NCBI RefSeq assembly: GCF_004359375.1
Contig: NZ_CP034726.1
Span: forward strand, 496,001 to 560,000
Reading direction: 5' to 3'
Origin: Acetilactobacillus jinshanensis
GTDB lineage: Bacteria; Bacillota; Bacilli; Lactobacillales; Lactobacillaceae
DNA length: 64,000 nucleotides
In this document: positions 50,305 through 58,295 of the stretch, one piece after another
Position numbering within the stretch: the stretch's first letter is position 1
How the letters are laid out: every line of letters starts with the position of its first letter
The notes under the pieces: model-generated
What the model was told of the DNA's origin: nothing
Seen by the model: only the letters and a program-made list of their open reading frames with translations
Databases searched by the model: none
Program-made: the position numbers and the translations under genes

Positions 50305-51081
50305 ATGATCGATCGTGTGGCAAATATTATTAACAGTCCAACGCCTAATAAGCCGTGGGCCCTTTACCACTTATTATACTTTGCGTACCGTTATCGCTTT
50401 GAATATCAATATCGTGACAAAAACCCGATTATTGGGATGCGTTTACCAGAATATTTAATGGTCAGCAGTGCTTTCAACACTACCCAGATTTTTCTGTTTG
50501 ATATGACGAAAGAACGAAAATCGTTAATTCAGAAAATGGGTAAAGATGAATACCAATTCTACGAGTTAAAGCTTAATCAGCAACTGGTTGATTTAGACCG
50601 GATCTATCACCAGCATCCCCACACCATTTTCGGAATTAACCCGAAAACGGGCCTGGTTCACCCGATTGATTTCTTAGAGACTCAGCAGATGGCTAAAAAT
50701 TTCAATTTAATTATTAAGCAGTTCCCATTTACACTGGAACAATTCCAAGCTTTCGAAAAGGCTTTACCAGAAGAGGATCTGTTTTCGATTCTGCAGGGAA
50801 TTCAAATTGCGGATCGTTTTGGCGGAACGGCTTTCTTGATTAAAGTTAAAAACTTTATGGTCATGTATTACGAAGTTCCCCAAACGGAAGACTTGGATAA
50901 ACAAAAGGTTCACATTAATAATAAGAACGTTAAAGTTAATCTAGGCAGCAAGAGTCCGAACATTGATCTACAGACGCACCTGTTTAATCACAACGATGAA
51001 GCAGGCTTTCTCTACGGCGAATTACGCTTAGTTGGTAAACATTTGCAGAAAATGGCTCGTCGAAAGTTAGAGCATAAATAA
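50305..51081 (+). CDS. Hypothetical 258-aa protein
   Basis: A soluble protein (MIDRVANIINSPTPNKPWAL...), mixed helix and strand. It contains ALPEEDLFSILQGIQIADRFGG and KVHINNKNVKVNLGSKS. AGAAGAGA precedes ATG. No motif for a known enzyme, no signal peptide. Divergent from the CAP-domain gene. Confidence 0.55.
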   Translation: MIDRVANIINSPTPNKPWALYHLLYFAYRYRFEYQYRDKNPIIGMRLPEYLMVSSAFNTTQIFLFDMTKERKSLIQKMGKDEYQFYELKLNQQLVDLDRIYHQHPHTIFGINPKTGLVHPIDFLETQQMAKNFNLIIKQFPFTLEQFQAFEKALPEEDLFSILQGIQIADRFGGTAFLIKVKNFMVMYYEVPQTEDLDKQKVHINNKNVKVNLGSKSPNIDLQTHLFNHNDEAGFLYGELRLVGKHLQKMARRKLEHK

Positions 51082-51096
51082 TTAATCACTTAAGTT

Positions 51097-51125
51097 GGTC
51101 GTCAGAATTTGACGACCCTTTTGTT
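51097..51125 (+). terminator. Terminator of the 50305 gene
   Basis: GGTCGTC, AGAATTT and GACGACC are followed by CTTTTGTTT. Confidence 0.8.
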
Positions 51126-51261
51126 TCGTCAAATTGGCCATGTTGATTAACGAAATGGACAGCTTAGATATACAATATCACCACCACACGATAATGATGT
51201 AATCCCTTACAATAGACCCGTTATTCGTTGGGAACGTATATTGGCGATGTTGATAATTCAT

Positions 51262-51289
51262 GAAAAAAGCCACTGTCGATTTAAGTGGC
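51262..51289 (-). terminator. Possible second minus-strand terminator
   Basis: GCCACTTAAATCGACAGTGG is followed by CTTTTTTC on the minus strand. It lies downstream of the main MFS terminator in a 325-base gap otherwise without features (51082-51407). Confidence 0.5.
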
Positions 51290-51345
51290 GCTTATCTTTT
51301 ATCAATCGTTTTAGGTTGTTAATCATCCCTTAATCTATTCAAGTG

Positions 51346-51382
51346 AAAAGCCGTACCTTGCTAATTAGAGGTACGGCTTTTC
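51346..51382. terminator. Terminator of the MFS gene
   Basis: AAAAGCCGTACCT pairs with AGGTACGGCTTTT, bidirectional. Confidence 0.85.
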
Positions 51383-51407
51383 ATTTTCCATTATTTTTAG
51401 TTATTAA

Positions 51408-52805
51408 TTACTTAACTTTGCCACCCACAACTTTATACAATGGTAAGCAACCAATCATAACGATAAACGTCATCACAATAAATGCAGATTCGGATCCCTT
51501 AACGGTCAGGGCAACTTTACTAGCGCCACCGATCAATTGAGCGTGATTAATGATGGCGGAAACAACACTGGTTCCCATGGCTCCGGATAACTGCTGAAGA
51601 GTTGTAAATACGGCGTTACCGTCAGCGTGGTTAGTTACCTTTAAATAGCTGATTCCACTCGTCATGATGTTACCAAAACTAATCCCGATGCAGATCATAA
51701 AAATCGAGTAGAACGTGGCAATCATCCAGTCTGATAAGTGAGTTCCTAAAGCCACGAATAACATCATCGCAATCAAGCACAGAATATTACCCAGTAAAAT
51801 CGGCTTTCGGGCACCAAACTGATCCATGATGCGACCGCCAAACGGTGCTAGAACGGCACAGATCGAGGCTCCGGGAAAGATTAACAGGCCAGCACTCAAT
51901 GAATTACCACCGTTAACCATTTGGATGTAATTCGGCAGTACGAACGATAGCCCTAGGGTTAGAAACTGTAGAGAAAAGAATCCTGATAAGTGACCCAAGA
52001 ATGCCTTATTCTTTAAAATTCGAAGATGAATTATCGGGTCGTTAATCTTCATTGAACGGTCAATTACCGTAGCCAAAACAAAAATGCCTAAAATAATTGG
52101 ACTAACGCAGGCAATGTTAGCTTGATCGCTGGTGCCGACCTTGCCCATGTTACTAAAGCCGTAAACTAAACTGATGAACGTGATGAAAATCATCAGAACG
52201 CTCCTAATATCAAACTGAGCTCGTTTGGTTGGTTTGATCTGTCGAATGTCTTTCATTCCAATTGCCAACGAAAATAAAAGGATTGGCAGTAGGAAAACAA
52301 AGATCCAGCGCCAGTTAAGGAACGAGTTCACGATTCCGCCGTACGTTGGGCCAACGGCTGGAGCAATTCCAGTAATCAAGCAGCCGACGCCCATCATTAA
52401 ACCAACCTTAGCTTTTGGAACCTGTTCTAAAATGATGTTGAACATCAATGGTAAAGCAATTCCAGTCCCGATGCCCTGAATTACTCGACCTAAAAGTAAC
52501 ATCCAGAAAGCCGGAGCGATCATATCAATTAATAAACCGATCATAAAAGCTAGGTTAGCCGTTAAAAATAACGGTCGATTCCTAAAAGTTCGCTTCAGAA
52601 TTGCGGAGAGCGGAACCACCATGGCAACGATCAATAGGTAAATCGTCGTCATCCACTGAACGGTGCTGACACTGATGTGGAACTGTTGAATGAGGTCTGG
52701 GAACGCAACGTTCATCGCCGTTTCTACCACTACACCGCAAAATGACATAATTCCGGGAGCGATAATTGCTCCTAACATTTGCTTGGAAATCTTGTTTTCA
52801 GTCAT
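51408..52805 (-). CDS. MFS multidrug-type transporter (DHA2 family)
   Basis: A 465-residue, about fourteen-TM major facilitator with the antiporter motif C GVGCLITGIAPAVGPTYGG and the motif VVETAMNVAFPDLIQQF of EmrB/QacA-type drug:H+ antiporters. ATG 52803-52805 is preferred over an upstream GTG that lies at the GGAGGG site. A 13-codon ORF and a long hairpin precede it (52811-52900), suggesting leader-dependent control. Substrates unknown. Confidence 0.88.
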   Translation of the reverse strand: MTENKISKQMLGAIIAPGIMSFCGVVVETAMNVAFPDLIQQFHISVSTVQWMTTIYLLIVAMVVPLSAILKRTFRNRPLFLTANLAFMIGLLIDMIAPAFWMLLLGRVIQGIGTGIALPLMFNIILEQVPKAKVGLMMGVGCLITGIAPAVGPTYGGIVNSFLNWRWIFVFLLPILLFSLAIGMKDIRQIKPTKRAQFDIRSVLMIFITFISLVYGFSNMGKVGTSDQANIACVSPIILGIFVLATVIDRSMKINDPIIHLRILKNKAFLGHLSGFFSLQFLTLGLSFVLPNYIQMVNGGNSLSAGLLIFPGASICAVLAPFGGRIMDQFGARKPILLGNILCLIAMMLFVALGTHLSDWMIATFYSIFMICIGISFGNIMTSGISYLKVTNHADGNAVFTTLQQLSGAMGTSVVSAIINHAQLIGGASKVALTVKGSESAFIVMTFIVMIGCLPLYKVVGGKVK

Positions 52806-52810
52806 GATGG

Positions 52811-52852
52811 TCACCCTCCTTTTGAATAAATAAAAAAGCGCTCTAGTTCCAT
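52811..52852 (-). CDS. 13-codon upstream ORF of the MFS gene
   Basis: ATG 52850-52852, 9 bases after AAGGA, encodes MELERFFIYSKGG. Its stop TGA lies inside the MFS ribosome site region (GGAGGGTGACC). The start is in the arm of CCAT...ATGG. The layout resembles translational attenuation leaders of resistance genes; not proof. Confidence 0.4.
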   Translation of the reverse strand: MELERFFIYSKGG

Positions 52853-52997
52853 GTGAAATGGTCCTTAAGTGCTTATGTGATGTGATGTGATGTTTTGTAT
52901 TTTAACATGCAGAATTGGGGATCTTAAAGGGGTCTTTAGACAAAAATTTGATAAAAGCGGTTCCAATTTTGTATAATTCAGATAAGTTTATATTTTC

Positions 52998-53044
52998 AGC
53001 AGCGTTGCTTCCGTTACGGCTGCTAAAAAACAAGAGGAGTCTTG
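52998..53044 (+). promoter_or_regulatory. Structured leader of pnuC with ribosome site in a hairpin loop
   Basis: AGCAGCGT...ACGGCTGCT forms a bulged stem (52998-53024). Directly after, CAAGAGGAGTCTTG (53031-53044) folds with the GGAG ribosome site in the loop, 4 bases before ATG. pnuC genes in some Firmicutes are controlled by the NAD-II riboswitch; I cannot show that this is one. Confidence 0.45.
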
Positions 53045-53047
53045 CAT

Positions 53048-53764
53048 ATGTTAAATAAAATTGCTAAATCTAAGGGCTTTGATTGGCTCGGTATCGCCAT
53101 TGTAATTCTGGCGGCCTACTTTTCTGGATATATTTTTGAGAACTTAGATACGATCACCCATTGGGGCGGAATTAGTGCCTTTGTTCCGTTTGGGATCATT
53201 AGTGTGATTGCTTCGATCATTTCGCTGATGAGTGATCGCCTGGTCTGCCGGATCAAGAACCTGGGCAACTGGATTGGCTTAATTGCCGTTGTTACCTCAG
53301 GAACGATTGACTATCTGTTAGGCAATAAAGGTGCGATCTTCACCTATCCACTAACGTTTATTATTCAAGGCTGGGCCATCAAAACCTGGATGCACAGCGA
53401 ACGCTTTAAAGCCGCTAAACCGCTTCATGGCTTTCGCGGTGGTGTCATTATTGTCCTAATCTTAATTGCTTCATTCAGTTTCAGCTGGTGGATCAACGCT
53501 TTGGGCTTTACTCAAGAAAATTGGTTGTTTTACACCACCGTTTTGGTGTTTGGTTTATCACTGGTCGCCAATATCTTTAATGCCCTGAAGTTAACGATGC
53601 AGTGGCCATTCTGGTTGTTCTATAATCTGGTCCAGTTAGTTAAGGCCTTTATTCAGGGTAACTACGCTAACGTCGGTAAATATATTTATTACATCGTTAA
53701 TTCGTTAGCAGGCTTATCACTCTGGTTCACAAGTCGATTCGATAAGGAACAAGTCAAAAGTTAA
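53048..53764 (+). CDS. pnuC: Nicotinamide riboside transporter PnuC
   Basis: A 238-residue, seven-TM protein of the PnuC family, which imports nicotinamide riboside. WLGIAIVILAAYFSGYIFEN, YPLTFIIQGWAIKTWM and QWPFWLFYNLVQLVKAFIQGNYAN (with the conserved W-x-x-Y/F-N) match. ATG 53048 fits AGGAG with 8 bases. A regulatory leader is likely. Together with the nicotinamidase-like gene at 34690 it points to NAD precursor salvage. Confidence 0.88.
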   Translation: MLNKIAKSKGFDWLGIAIVILAAYFSGYIFENLDTITHWGGISAFVPFGIISVIASIISLMSDRLVCRIKNLGNWIGLIAVVTSGTIDYLLGNKGAIFTYPLTFIIQGWAIKTWMHSERFKAAKPLHGFRGGVIIVLILIASFSFSWWINALGFTQENWLFYTTVLVFGLSLVANIFNALKLTMQWPFWLFYNLVQLVKAFIQGNYANVGKYIYYIVNSLAGLSLWFTSRFDKEQVKS

Positions 53765-53784
53765 TCAAAATTTGGGATAAAAAT

Positions 53785-53818
53785 AAGGGCGCTAATCTTT
53801 AATGATTAGTGCCCTTTT
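53785..53818. terminator. Terminator of pnuC and the GNAT gene
   Basis: AAGGGCGCTAATC...GATTAGTGCCCTT, bidirectional, between convergent genes. Confidence 0.9.
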
Positions 53819-53831
53819 CGTTTTGATGATT

Positions 53832-54272
53832 TTAATCTTTAATCATTTTGATGTGTTTACGTCCAGCATCCCGGAATGGCTTGCCGACGGTATAAAAGCC
53901 TAACTTCTTGTAGAAGCCAATCGCATAATACTGAGCTTCAATCACGATTTTAGTCGGACCGTACACCTTTTTAATCCCGTTAAGAACTCTCTTTATTAAT
54001 TCAGCACCAATGCCTTCGCCGCGGTGTTCTTTAGGAATCACGACTCGGCCAAATGATACGTTATCGCCATTCTTAAAGAACCGAGCGTAGGCAATTAAAT
54101 GCTGCTGATCATTCATCGCAAAGACGTGATATGAATGACGGTCCTGTTTATCGATTTCCTGATATGGACTATCTTGTTCAACGATGAAGACTTTATCGCG
54201 TAGATAGACGATTTTCCAGAATTCATTTAACGTTAATTGGTTAAACGTCTTGATGTGCCAATGTAATTTCAT
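53832..54272 (-). CDS. GNAT acetyltransferase, ElaA type
   Basis: A 146-residue ElaA-like N-acetyltransferase. LNEFWKIVYLRDKVFIVEQDSPYQEIDKQDR is the ElaA N-terminal signature, and VVIPKEHRGEGIGAELI is the acetyl-CoA binding motif A. Cytoplasmic. It follows the gene at 54276 with a 3-base gap. Substrate unknown. Confidence 0.9.
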   Translation of the reverse strand: MKLHWHIKTFNQLTLNEFWKIVYLRDKVFIVEQDSPYQEIDKQDRHSYHVFAMNDQQHLIAYARFFKNGDNVSFGRVVIPKEHRGEGIGAELIKRVLNGIKKVYGPTKIVIEAQYYAIGFYKKLGFYTVGKPFRDAGRKHIKMIKD

Positions 54273-54275
54273 TAA

Positions 54276-54752
54276 TTAATCACCCGGTAAATTCTGTTTC
54301 ATTCGTTCGGCAAGGCCAATCACGTCATCCGATTTTAAAGGTGCAGCGCACATCATGTAACCATCGTTCTGGTTGATGAACCGAAAGTCATATTTCTTAA
54401 AATCAGGTACCTTACCGTAGGCGAAAACTAAGTAGCGATACTTTTTAATCGGTGACCGTTGTAATAGATCCAGGTAGTAGGCTTCGTTGATGGCTGCCGT
54501 AAACTTATTGTACTTGATAGCTTTAGTACAGAAGTCCTTCATTCCTCTGATAACGTTCGGGATATTACCCGAAATCTCGTAGGACCAGGTATCATGATTA
54601 ACCTGAAGTGACTTATAAGCCGCTTTAACGTAGACCTTTTTATCGCACTTAAGCTGTTTAAAAGGATCGTTAATCAAATCCAACGCTTCACGGACAAATG
54701 AATGTTGAGCCATTCGTTCGCATTTGTCTAAAAATTTTACTACATCTGACAT
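54276..54752 (-). CDS. Hypothetical 158-aa protein
   Basis: Starts at ATG 54750-54752 (MSDVVKFLDKCERMAQHSF), 7 bases after AGAAGGTG; earlier in-frame codons have no ribosome site. Helical, soluble. LQRSPIKKYRYLVFAYGKVP is in the middle. Probably co-transcribed with the GNAT gene. No family recognised. Confidence 0.55.
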   Translation of the reverse strand: MSDVVKFLDKCERMAQHSFVREALDLINDPFKQLKCDKKVYVKAAYKSLQVNHDTWSYEISGNIPNVIRGMKDFCTKAIKYNKFTAAINEAYYLDLLQRSPIKKYRYLVFAYGKVPDFKKYDFRFINQNDGYMMCAAPLKSDDVIGLAERMKQNLPGD

Positions 54753-54876
54753 TCCGGACACCTTCTTATGATCACTACTTACATTATAACCGCTTTTAGT
54801 TGACAACCGTCTTTAAGCGATTGACATGGTAACAAAAAGCGTTATTCAGCGGTAGTAATCAACGACTGTTTATTTA

Positions 54877-55530
54877 TTAATCGTAAGTGTGTTTGCCCTT
54901 GGTGCCGAATAAACGGTCACCAGCGTCACCAAATCCATAAGCGTTGTAATTCTGTGGAGTTAACGGACCGTCCTCTTCAGACGTAATGATTCTAACGCTC
55001 GGGTATTTCTTCAGGATGGCTTTAACCCCGTTTGGTGAGCAAATGATGCAAAGGAACGTAATGTTTCTTGGTGAAACGCCGCGGTGCACTAAAGCGGTAA
55101 TTGCATCAATGGCGGTTGTTCCGGTAGCGACCATTGGATCGACCATAATGATTTTTCGTTTAGTAATATCGTTCGGACACTTAACGAAGTATTCGTGCGG
55201 AACCTCCGTCTTCGGATCACGGTACATCCCGATACAAGCGATTCGAGCCGACGGAATTAAATCCAGCATCCCGTCGAGCATGCCTAAGCCAGCTCTTAAG
55301 ATTGGAGCAATCGCTAATTTTTTACCAGCTAATCGCTTGGCAGTTGTTGTTCCAGTCGTTGCTGGGATCTTAACGGTCTTTAACGGTAAGTCACGGGTGG
55401 CACGGACGCCAAGTAATAACGTTACTTCTTTAATCGTGTCTCGGAACTGCTTAACGCTGCAGTTCTTATTCCGAATAATTGACATTTTATGCTGAATTAA
55501 CGGGTGTTTATCAATAATAAAATGCTTCAA
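54877..55530 (-). CDS. upp: Uracil phosphoribosyltransferase
   Basis: A 217-residue PRTase that converts uracil and PRPP to UMP. The N-terminus HPLIQHKMSIIRNKNCSVKQF, then PILRAGLGMLDGML, the PRPP loop VDPMVATGTTAIDAI and the C-terminal GFGDAGDRLFGTK (uracil binding) are all present. Complete. Monocistronic. Confidence 0.96.
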   Translation of the reverse strand: MKHFIIDKHPLIQHKMSIIRNKNCSVKQFRDTIKEVTLLLGVRATRDLPLKTVKIPATTGTTTAKRLAGKKLAIAPILRAGLGMLDGMLDLIPSARIACIGMYRDPKTEVPHEYFVKCPNDITKRKIIMVDPMVATGTTAIDAITALVHRGVSPRNITFLCIICSPNGVKAILKKYPSVRIITSEEDGPLTPQNYNAYGFGDAGDRLFGTKGKHTYD

Positions 55531-55566
55531 TTAAAGTTCCTCTTTCTATTCAAGTTAATTACATAC

Positions 55567-55594
55567 AAAAAAGGCTCCAATCAAAGATTGGAGT
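55567..55594 (-). terminator. Terminator of the 55606 / C26 operon
   Basis: GACTCCAATC, TTT, GATTGGAGCC and TTTTTTG on the minus strand, after the stop of the gene at 55606. Confidence 0.85.
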
Positions 55595-55605
55595 CGAAGT
55601 TCCTG

Positions 55606-55791
55606 TTAGTGAAAGCCAACCTGATGAGAAGCTGACTTCTTGGTGCTTTTATGTAACTGTTTATCCTCGTCCTGCATTTGCTTAACAACTTGATGGTACT
55701 TCCGCACAACTTGCTTTGGCGTCATTTTAGCCATGTCAGATTTTTTCATGTAAAGCATCGCTAATTGTTGAACAATCATGTTTCGAGTCAT
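55606..55791 (-). CDS. Small basic hypothetical protein (61 aa)
   Basis: A 61-residue protein rich in Lys, Gln and Met (MTRNMIVQQLAMLYMKKSDM...), predicted helical. It follows the C26 hydrolase by 17 bases and shares its terminator, so it belongs to the Cys-leader transcript. Function unknown. Confidence 0.5.
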   Translation of the reverse strand: MTRNMIVQQLAMLYMKKSDMAKMTPKQVVRKYHQVVKQMQDEDKQLHKSTKKSASHQVGFH

Positions 55792-55808
55792 AAAAGTTAC
55801 TCCCTATT

Positions 55809-56600
55809 CTATTTTGAAATCGATACGTTATTGGGTTCAGTATGTGAATTCAGTTGTTTTTGAACCAATTCGACACGGTGAGCCTTAATGTGAGCGACCC
55901 GGGTTAGATAATCCTGGAACAATTTTTCCTGTTTCGGATAATTATAATACAGGTCCTCGGGGTGCCACTGAATCCCCTGTAATAAGCCATCGGGACTCTC
56001 AATTGCTTCGATCACGTGATCCGGTGCATAGGCGCTGGCAACTAAGCCTTTACCCAGCTTTTTGACGGCTTCGTGATGACGAGAATTGACGAAAGCTTTA
56101 TCACCTAAGGCATGATGAAGATGGGTTCCAGATTTAACCAAAATGGAGTGAGTTGGTTTATTACCGGCAGCTTTCTGTTCATGCTGAATCTTGTCATCGG
56201 GCAGCTGAACCATTAAGTTCTGGTATAAGCTACCACCTAAGGCAACGTTGATCACCTGTAATCCACGGCATAATCCTAAAATTGGTTTATGCATTTGGAT
56301 TGCCTGATGAACCAACTCAAATTCAAACAGGTCACGGTTCCGTTCGCCTGTGCAAATCCCGTTTAACGGCTGTTCATTATAAAATGACGGGTTAATGTCA
56401 CAGCCACCGGTAATAATAATGCCATCGACTAAATGTAAGTACGCATTAATTAATTTAGCGTTAACGATTGGCAAAATAAACGGTAAAGCACCGTTCTTGG
56501 CAACTACGTCGGCAACCTTTTTGTGGATCCCTTCGGCAGCGGTTTGCCAATGGTTAGCCGTATGTGTATTAATAATGTCACTAGTGATTCCAATCTTCAT
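55809..56600 (-). CDS. Gamma-glutamyl hydrolase (peptidase C26), copy 2, under a Cys-rich leader
   Basis: A 263-residue PuuD-like enzyme. The Cys nucleophile is in LGLCRGLQVINVALGG, the substrate loop is TGGCDINPSFYNE and the His-Glu pair is in QGIQWHPEDLYY. GGAG precedes ATG. The leader carries five Cys codons and an attenuator, so I infer that it releases cysteine (or gamma-glutamyl-cysteine products) from a gamma-glutamyl compound such as glutathione. A PuuD-like activity on gamma-glutamyl-GABA remains possible. Paralogue at 8193. Confidence 0.85.
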   Translation of the reverse strand: MKIGITSDIINTHTANHWQTAAEGIHKKVADVVAKNGALPFILPIVNAKLINAYLHLVDGIIITGGCDINPSFYNEQPLNGICTGERNRDLFEFELVHQAIQMHKPILGLCRGLQVINVALGGSLYQNLMVQLPDDKIQHEQKAAGNKPTHSILVKSGTHLHHALGDKAFVNSRHHEAVKKLGKGLVASAYAPDHVIEAIESPDGLLQGIQWHPEDLYYNYPKQEKLFQDYLTRVAHIKAHRVELVQKQLNSHTEPNNVSISK

Positions 56601-56631
56601 AATTTATTCTCCATTTCAATTCATCCATGTA

Positions 56632-56794
56632 AAAAAGCCACGAGATAACTCTGCGCAGCTTAATAACCCATTTATTATCTTCACGCAGAACACCTGCGCG
56701 AAATAAGAAGCATCATAACACTAATTATTCAACACAGGCAGATATGGTTTGAATCACTGAAGCAACAGGCCTGACAGATTAATTGGTTTAGCAT
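56632..56794 (-). promoter_or_regulatory. Cysteine-type leader-peptide attenuator
   Basis: After the leader ORF, minus strand, TTCGCGCAG pairs with CTGCGTGAA (9 pairs with one G-U). GCGCAG can instead pair with CTGCGC, which is part of the 5' arm of the terminator AGCTGCGCAGAG-TTAT-CTCGTGGCT-TTTTT (56632-56661). The two foldings are mutually exclusive, as needed for attenuation. Stem details have bulges, so the support is weaker than for the Ala and Asn leaders. Confidence 0.72.
56729..56794 (-). CDS. Cys-rich leader peptide (21 aa)
   Basis: A 21-codon ORF with GAAGGGAG 9 bases before ATG. MLNQLICQACCFSD, then five more residues, then the last three are CLC minus one: in all five Cys codons (four TGT/TGC in positions 7, 10, 11, 19 and 21). 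It ends with TGT TGA. Located 67 bases upstream of the terminator arm and followed by the C26 hydrolase. Cys is otherwise rare in proteins of this window, so the enrichment is notable. Confidence 0.82.
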   Translation of the reverse strand: MLNQLICQACCFSDSNHICLC

Positions 56795-56960
56795 TATGAT
56801 AAACTCCCTTCATTTAATATCGTACACGTTAAGTATACTGCTAATTGCCAGAATGTCAACATCACGCGACTGCCTTAGATGATTTTTTCATCTGAATGGG
56901 GTATAATCATAAATAGATACATATACACTGATTTCCAATTCTGATCTGAATAGAAAAGGA

Positions 56961-57623
56961 ATGATCATTACGAAAAACAATAGTAACCAACATTATTCAT
57001 ATGCGATAACCGATAAAAATGTGGTTCACATTTATTCCCACATTTTGGATAATGAAATTATCGATATTACGGATCAAGTTAAAAATGCTTTTTACTACCA
57101 GGAAAACAAGAGTAATGACACCATGATCCCAAAGGATAAGATCACCCAGAAGTTATTACCATTCTATGATGAAATGATTAAGAACGCTGTTAACCGGATG
57201 TGGGGTAACAACACGATGAACTTGGATTTACCAAAGAATCCACAAAAGACCGTCAAGGAATTTGAAGACCAGACGGACATTAATCATTTCTATGCTTTAA
57301 AGCTTCATTCCCTATTAGCATATTTAGTACCTCGATACTGGAAATACATGCAGAAGACAACTGGAATCGCCCCATCCCGAATGGCTTATGACTTATACCA
57401 GATTCCGTTGAACCGCTCCAACACGTTAAACTACTACGTTTACCGTGGTACTGATCGTGGTTCTTACTACGTTCCTAACCAGTTCTTGTTCGGTGGCGAC
57501 ATGCACGACAGTAAATTTTACGCTGTTAAGCACTTCCTTAAGTGGGCTAACGATACGTACTTACCAAAGCATCCTCTTCCTGAACTTAAGAAAAAGGGTA
57601 TCGAATTCCATAAAAAAGGCTAA
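56961..57623 (+). CDS. Hypothetical 220-aa protein
   Basis: A soluble helical protein (ITKNNSNQHYSYAITDKNVV...), with DINHFYALKLHSLLAYLVPRY and MAYDLYQIPLNRSNTLNYY. No family recognised. The ATG at 56961 directly abuts the AAAAGGA site; an ATT at 56967 would be 6 bases away, a second hint of ATT starts here. It is followed by a terminator and a second hypothetical gene. Confidence 0.5.
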   Translation: MIITKNNSNQHYSYAITDKNVVHIYSHILDNEIIDITDQVKNAFYYQENKSNDTMIPKDKITQKLLPFYDEMIKNAVNRMWGNNTMNLDLPKNPQKTVKEFEDQTDINHFYALKLHSLLAYLVPRYWKYMQKTTGIAPSRMAYDLYQIPLNRSNTLNYYVYRGTDRGSYYVPNQFLFGGDMHDSKFYAVKHFLKWANDTYLPKHPLPELKKKGIEFHKKG

Positions 57624-57650
57624 TTTAATTTTTAATCTAATCATAAACAA

Positions 57651-57675
57651 GCATCCTGTGAATGGGATGCTTTTT
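57651..57675 (+). terminator. Terminator of the 56961 gene
   Basis: GCATCCTGTGAATGGGATGC is followed by TTTTTG. Confidence 0.8.
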
Positions 57676-57698
57676 GTTTAGAACCAGGAGAATCTTTC

Positions 57699-58223
57699 GT
57701 GCGCACCAAACCAATCTTAAAACTCATTAAATCCGTTCGGTTTCACGTTAAGAACCATGATCAATTTAAAATTGCTGATGACATTCGAAACGTTATTAAC
57801 GTTACCCACCATTTTCAGACCGTTAGTACCAAGATGACGAAATACCCTGACATGGACATTAGCAAGAAAGTCGTTAACTATGCGGATGATTTACAGAATC
57901 TAATGAACGATTACCCTAATTATCCTGAATTCCAGCCTAAGGAACAGAAACAGTTCGTCCATGATTTATTAACGATCTACTACTTCATTTATTTTGATCT
58001 TCAAAACAAGTGCCAAGTTAAAGAAATCAATTCAACGTTTAAAGTCGCTAAAACACCTGCCTTTAAAAAGAAGTGGCAAGACGCTGAAACGCAACTCCGC
58101 AAAGCCGGCAACGTGGTTCTGGACGCCCGCTTTGTATCTGACGCTAACTTTACGCAGAGTCCTGACGGTAGTTTGATCATTGATTATTTACCAAAAACTA
58201 CGATTGAAAAGACGTTCAATTAA
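57699..58223 (+). CDS. Hypothetical 174-aa protein
   Basis: Starts at GTG 57699 behind AGGAG. Helical and soluble (MRTKPILKLIKSVRFHVKNH...), with a YYFIYFDLQNKC patch. No recognised domain, no signal peptide. It is the only gene between terminators at 57651 and 58252. Confidence 0.55.
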   Translation: MRTKPILKLIKSVRFHVKNHDQFKIADDIRNVINVTHHFQTVSTKMTKYPDMDISKKVVNYADDLQNLMNDYPNYPEFQPKEQKQFVHDLLTIYYFIYFDLQNKCQVKEINSTFKVAKTPAFKKKWQDAETQLRKAGNVVLDARFVSDANFTQSPDGSLIIDYLPKTTIEKTFN

Positions 58224-58251
58224 ACATCATTTTATTTGGAGATAAGAAAAA

Positions 58252-58277
58252 GAGATCACATTTGTGATCTTTTTTTA
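58252..58277 (+). terminator. Terminator of the 57699 gene
   Basis: AGATCACATTTGTGATCT is followed by TTTTTTT. Confidence 0.9.
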
Positions 58278-58295
58278 ATTGGCTTAATTAATAAA

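Noticed and set aside
52876-52892. TGTGA triple tandem repeat as an iteron or origin signal
   Set aside because: Three short units only, within an MFS leader, with no replication gene adjacent.
52890-52925. A second mini-ORF (MLKYKTSHHIT) in the MFS leader on the minus strand
   Set aside because: No ribosome site, and its start overlaps the likely -10 region.
54986-55495. Long plus-strand ORF opposite upp
   Set aside because: A shadow of the well-supported upp gene; no homology and no ribosome site.
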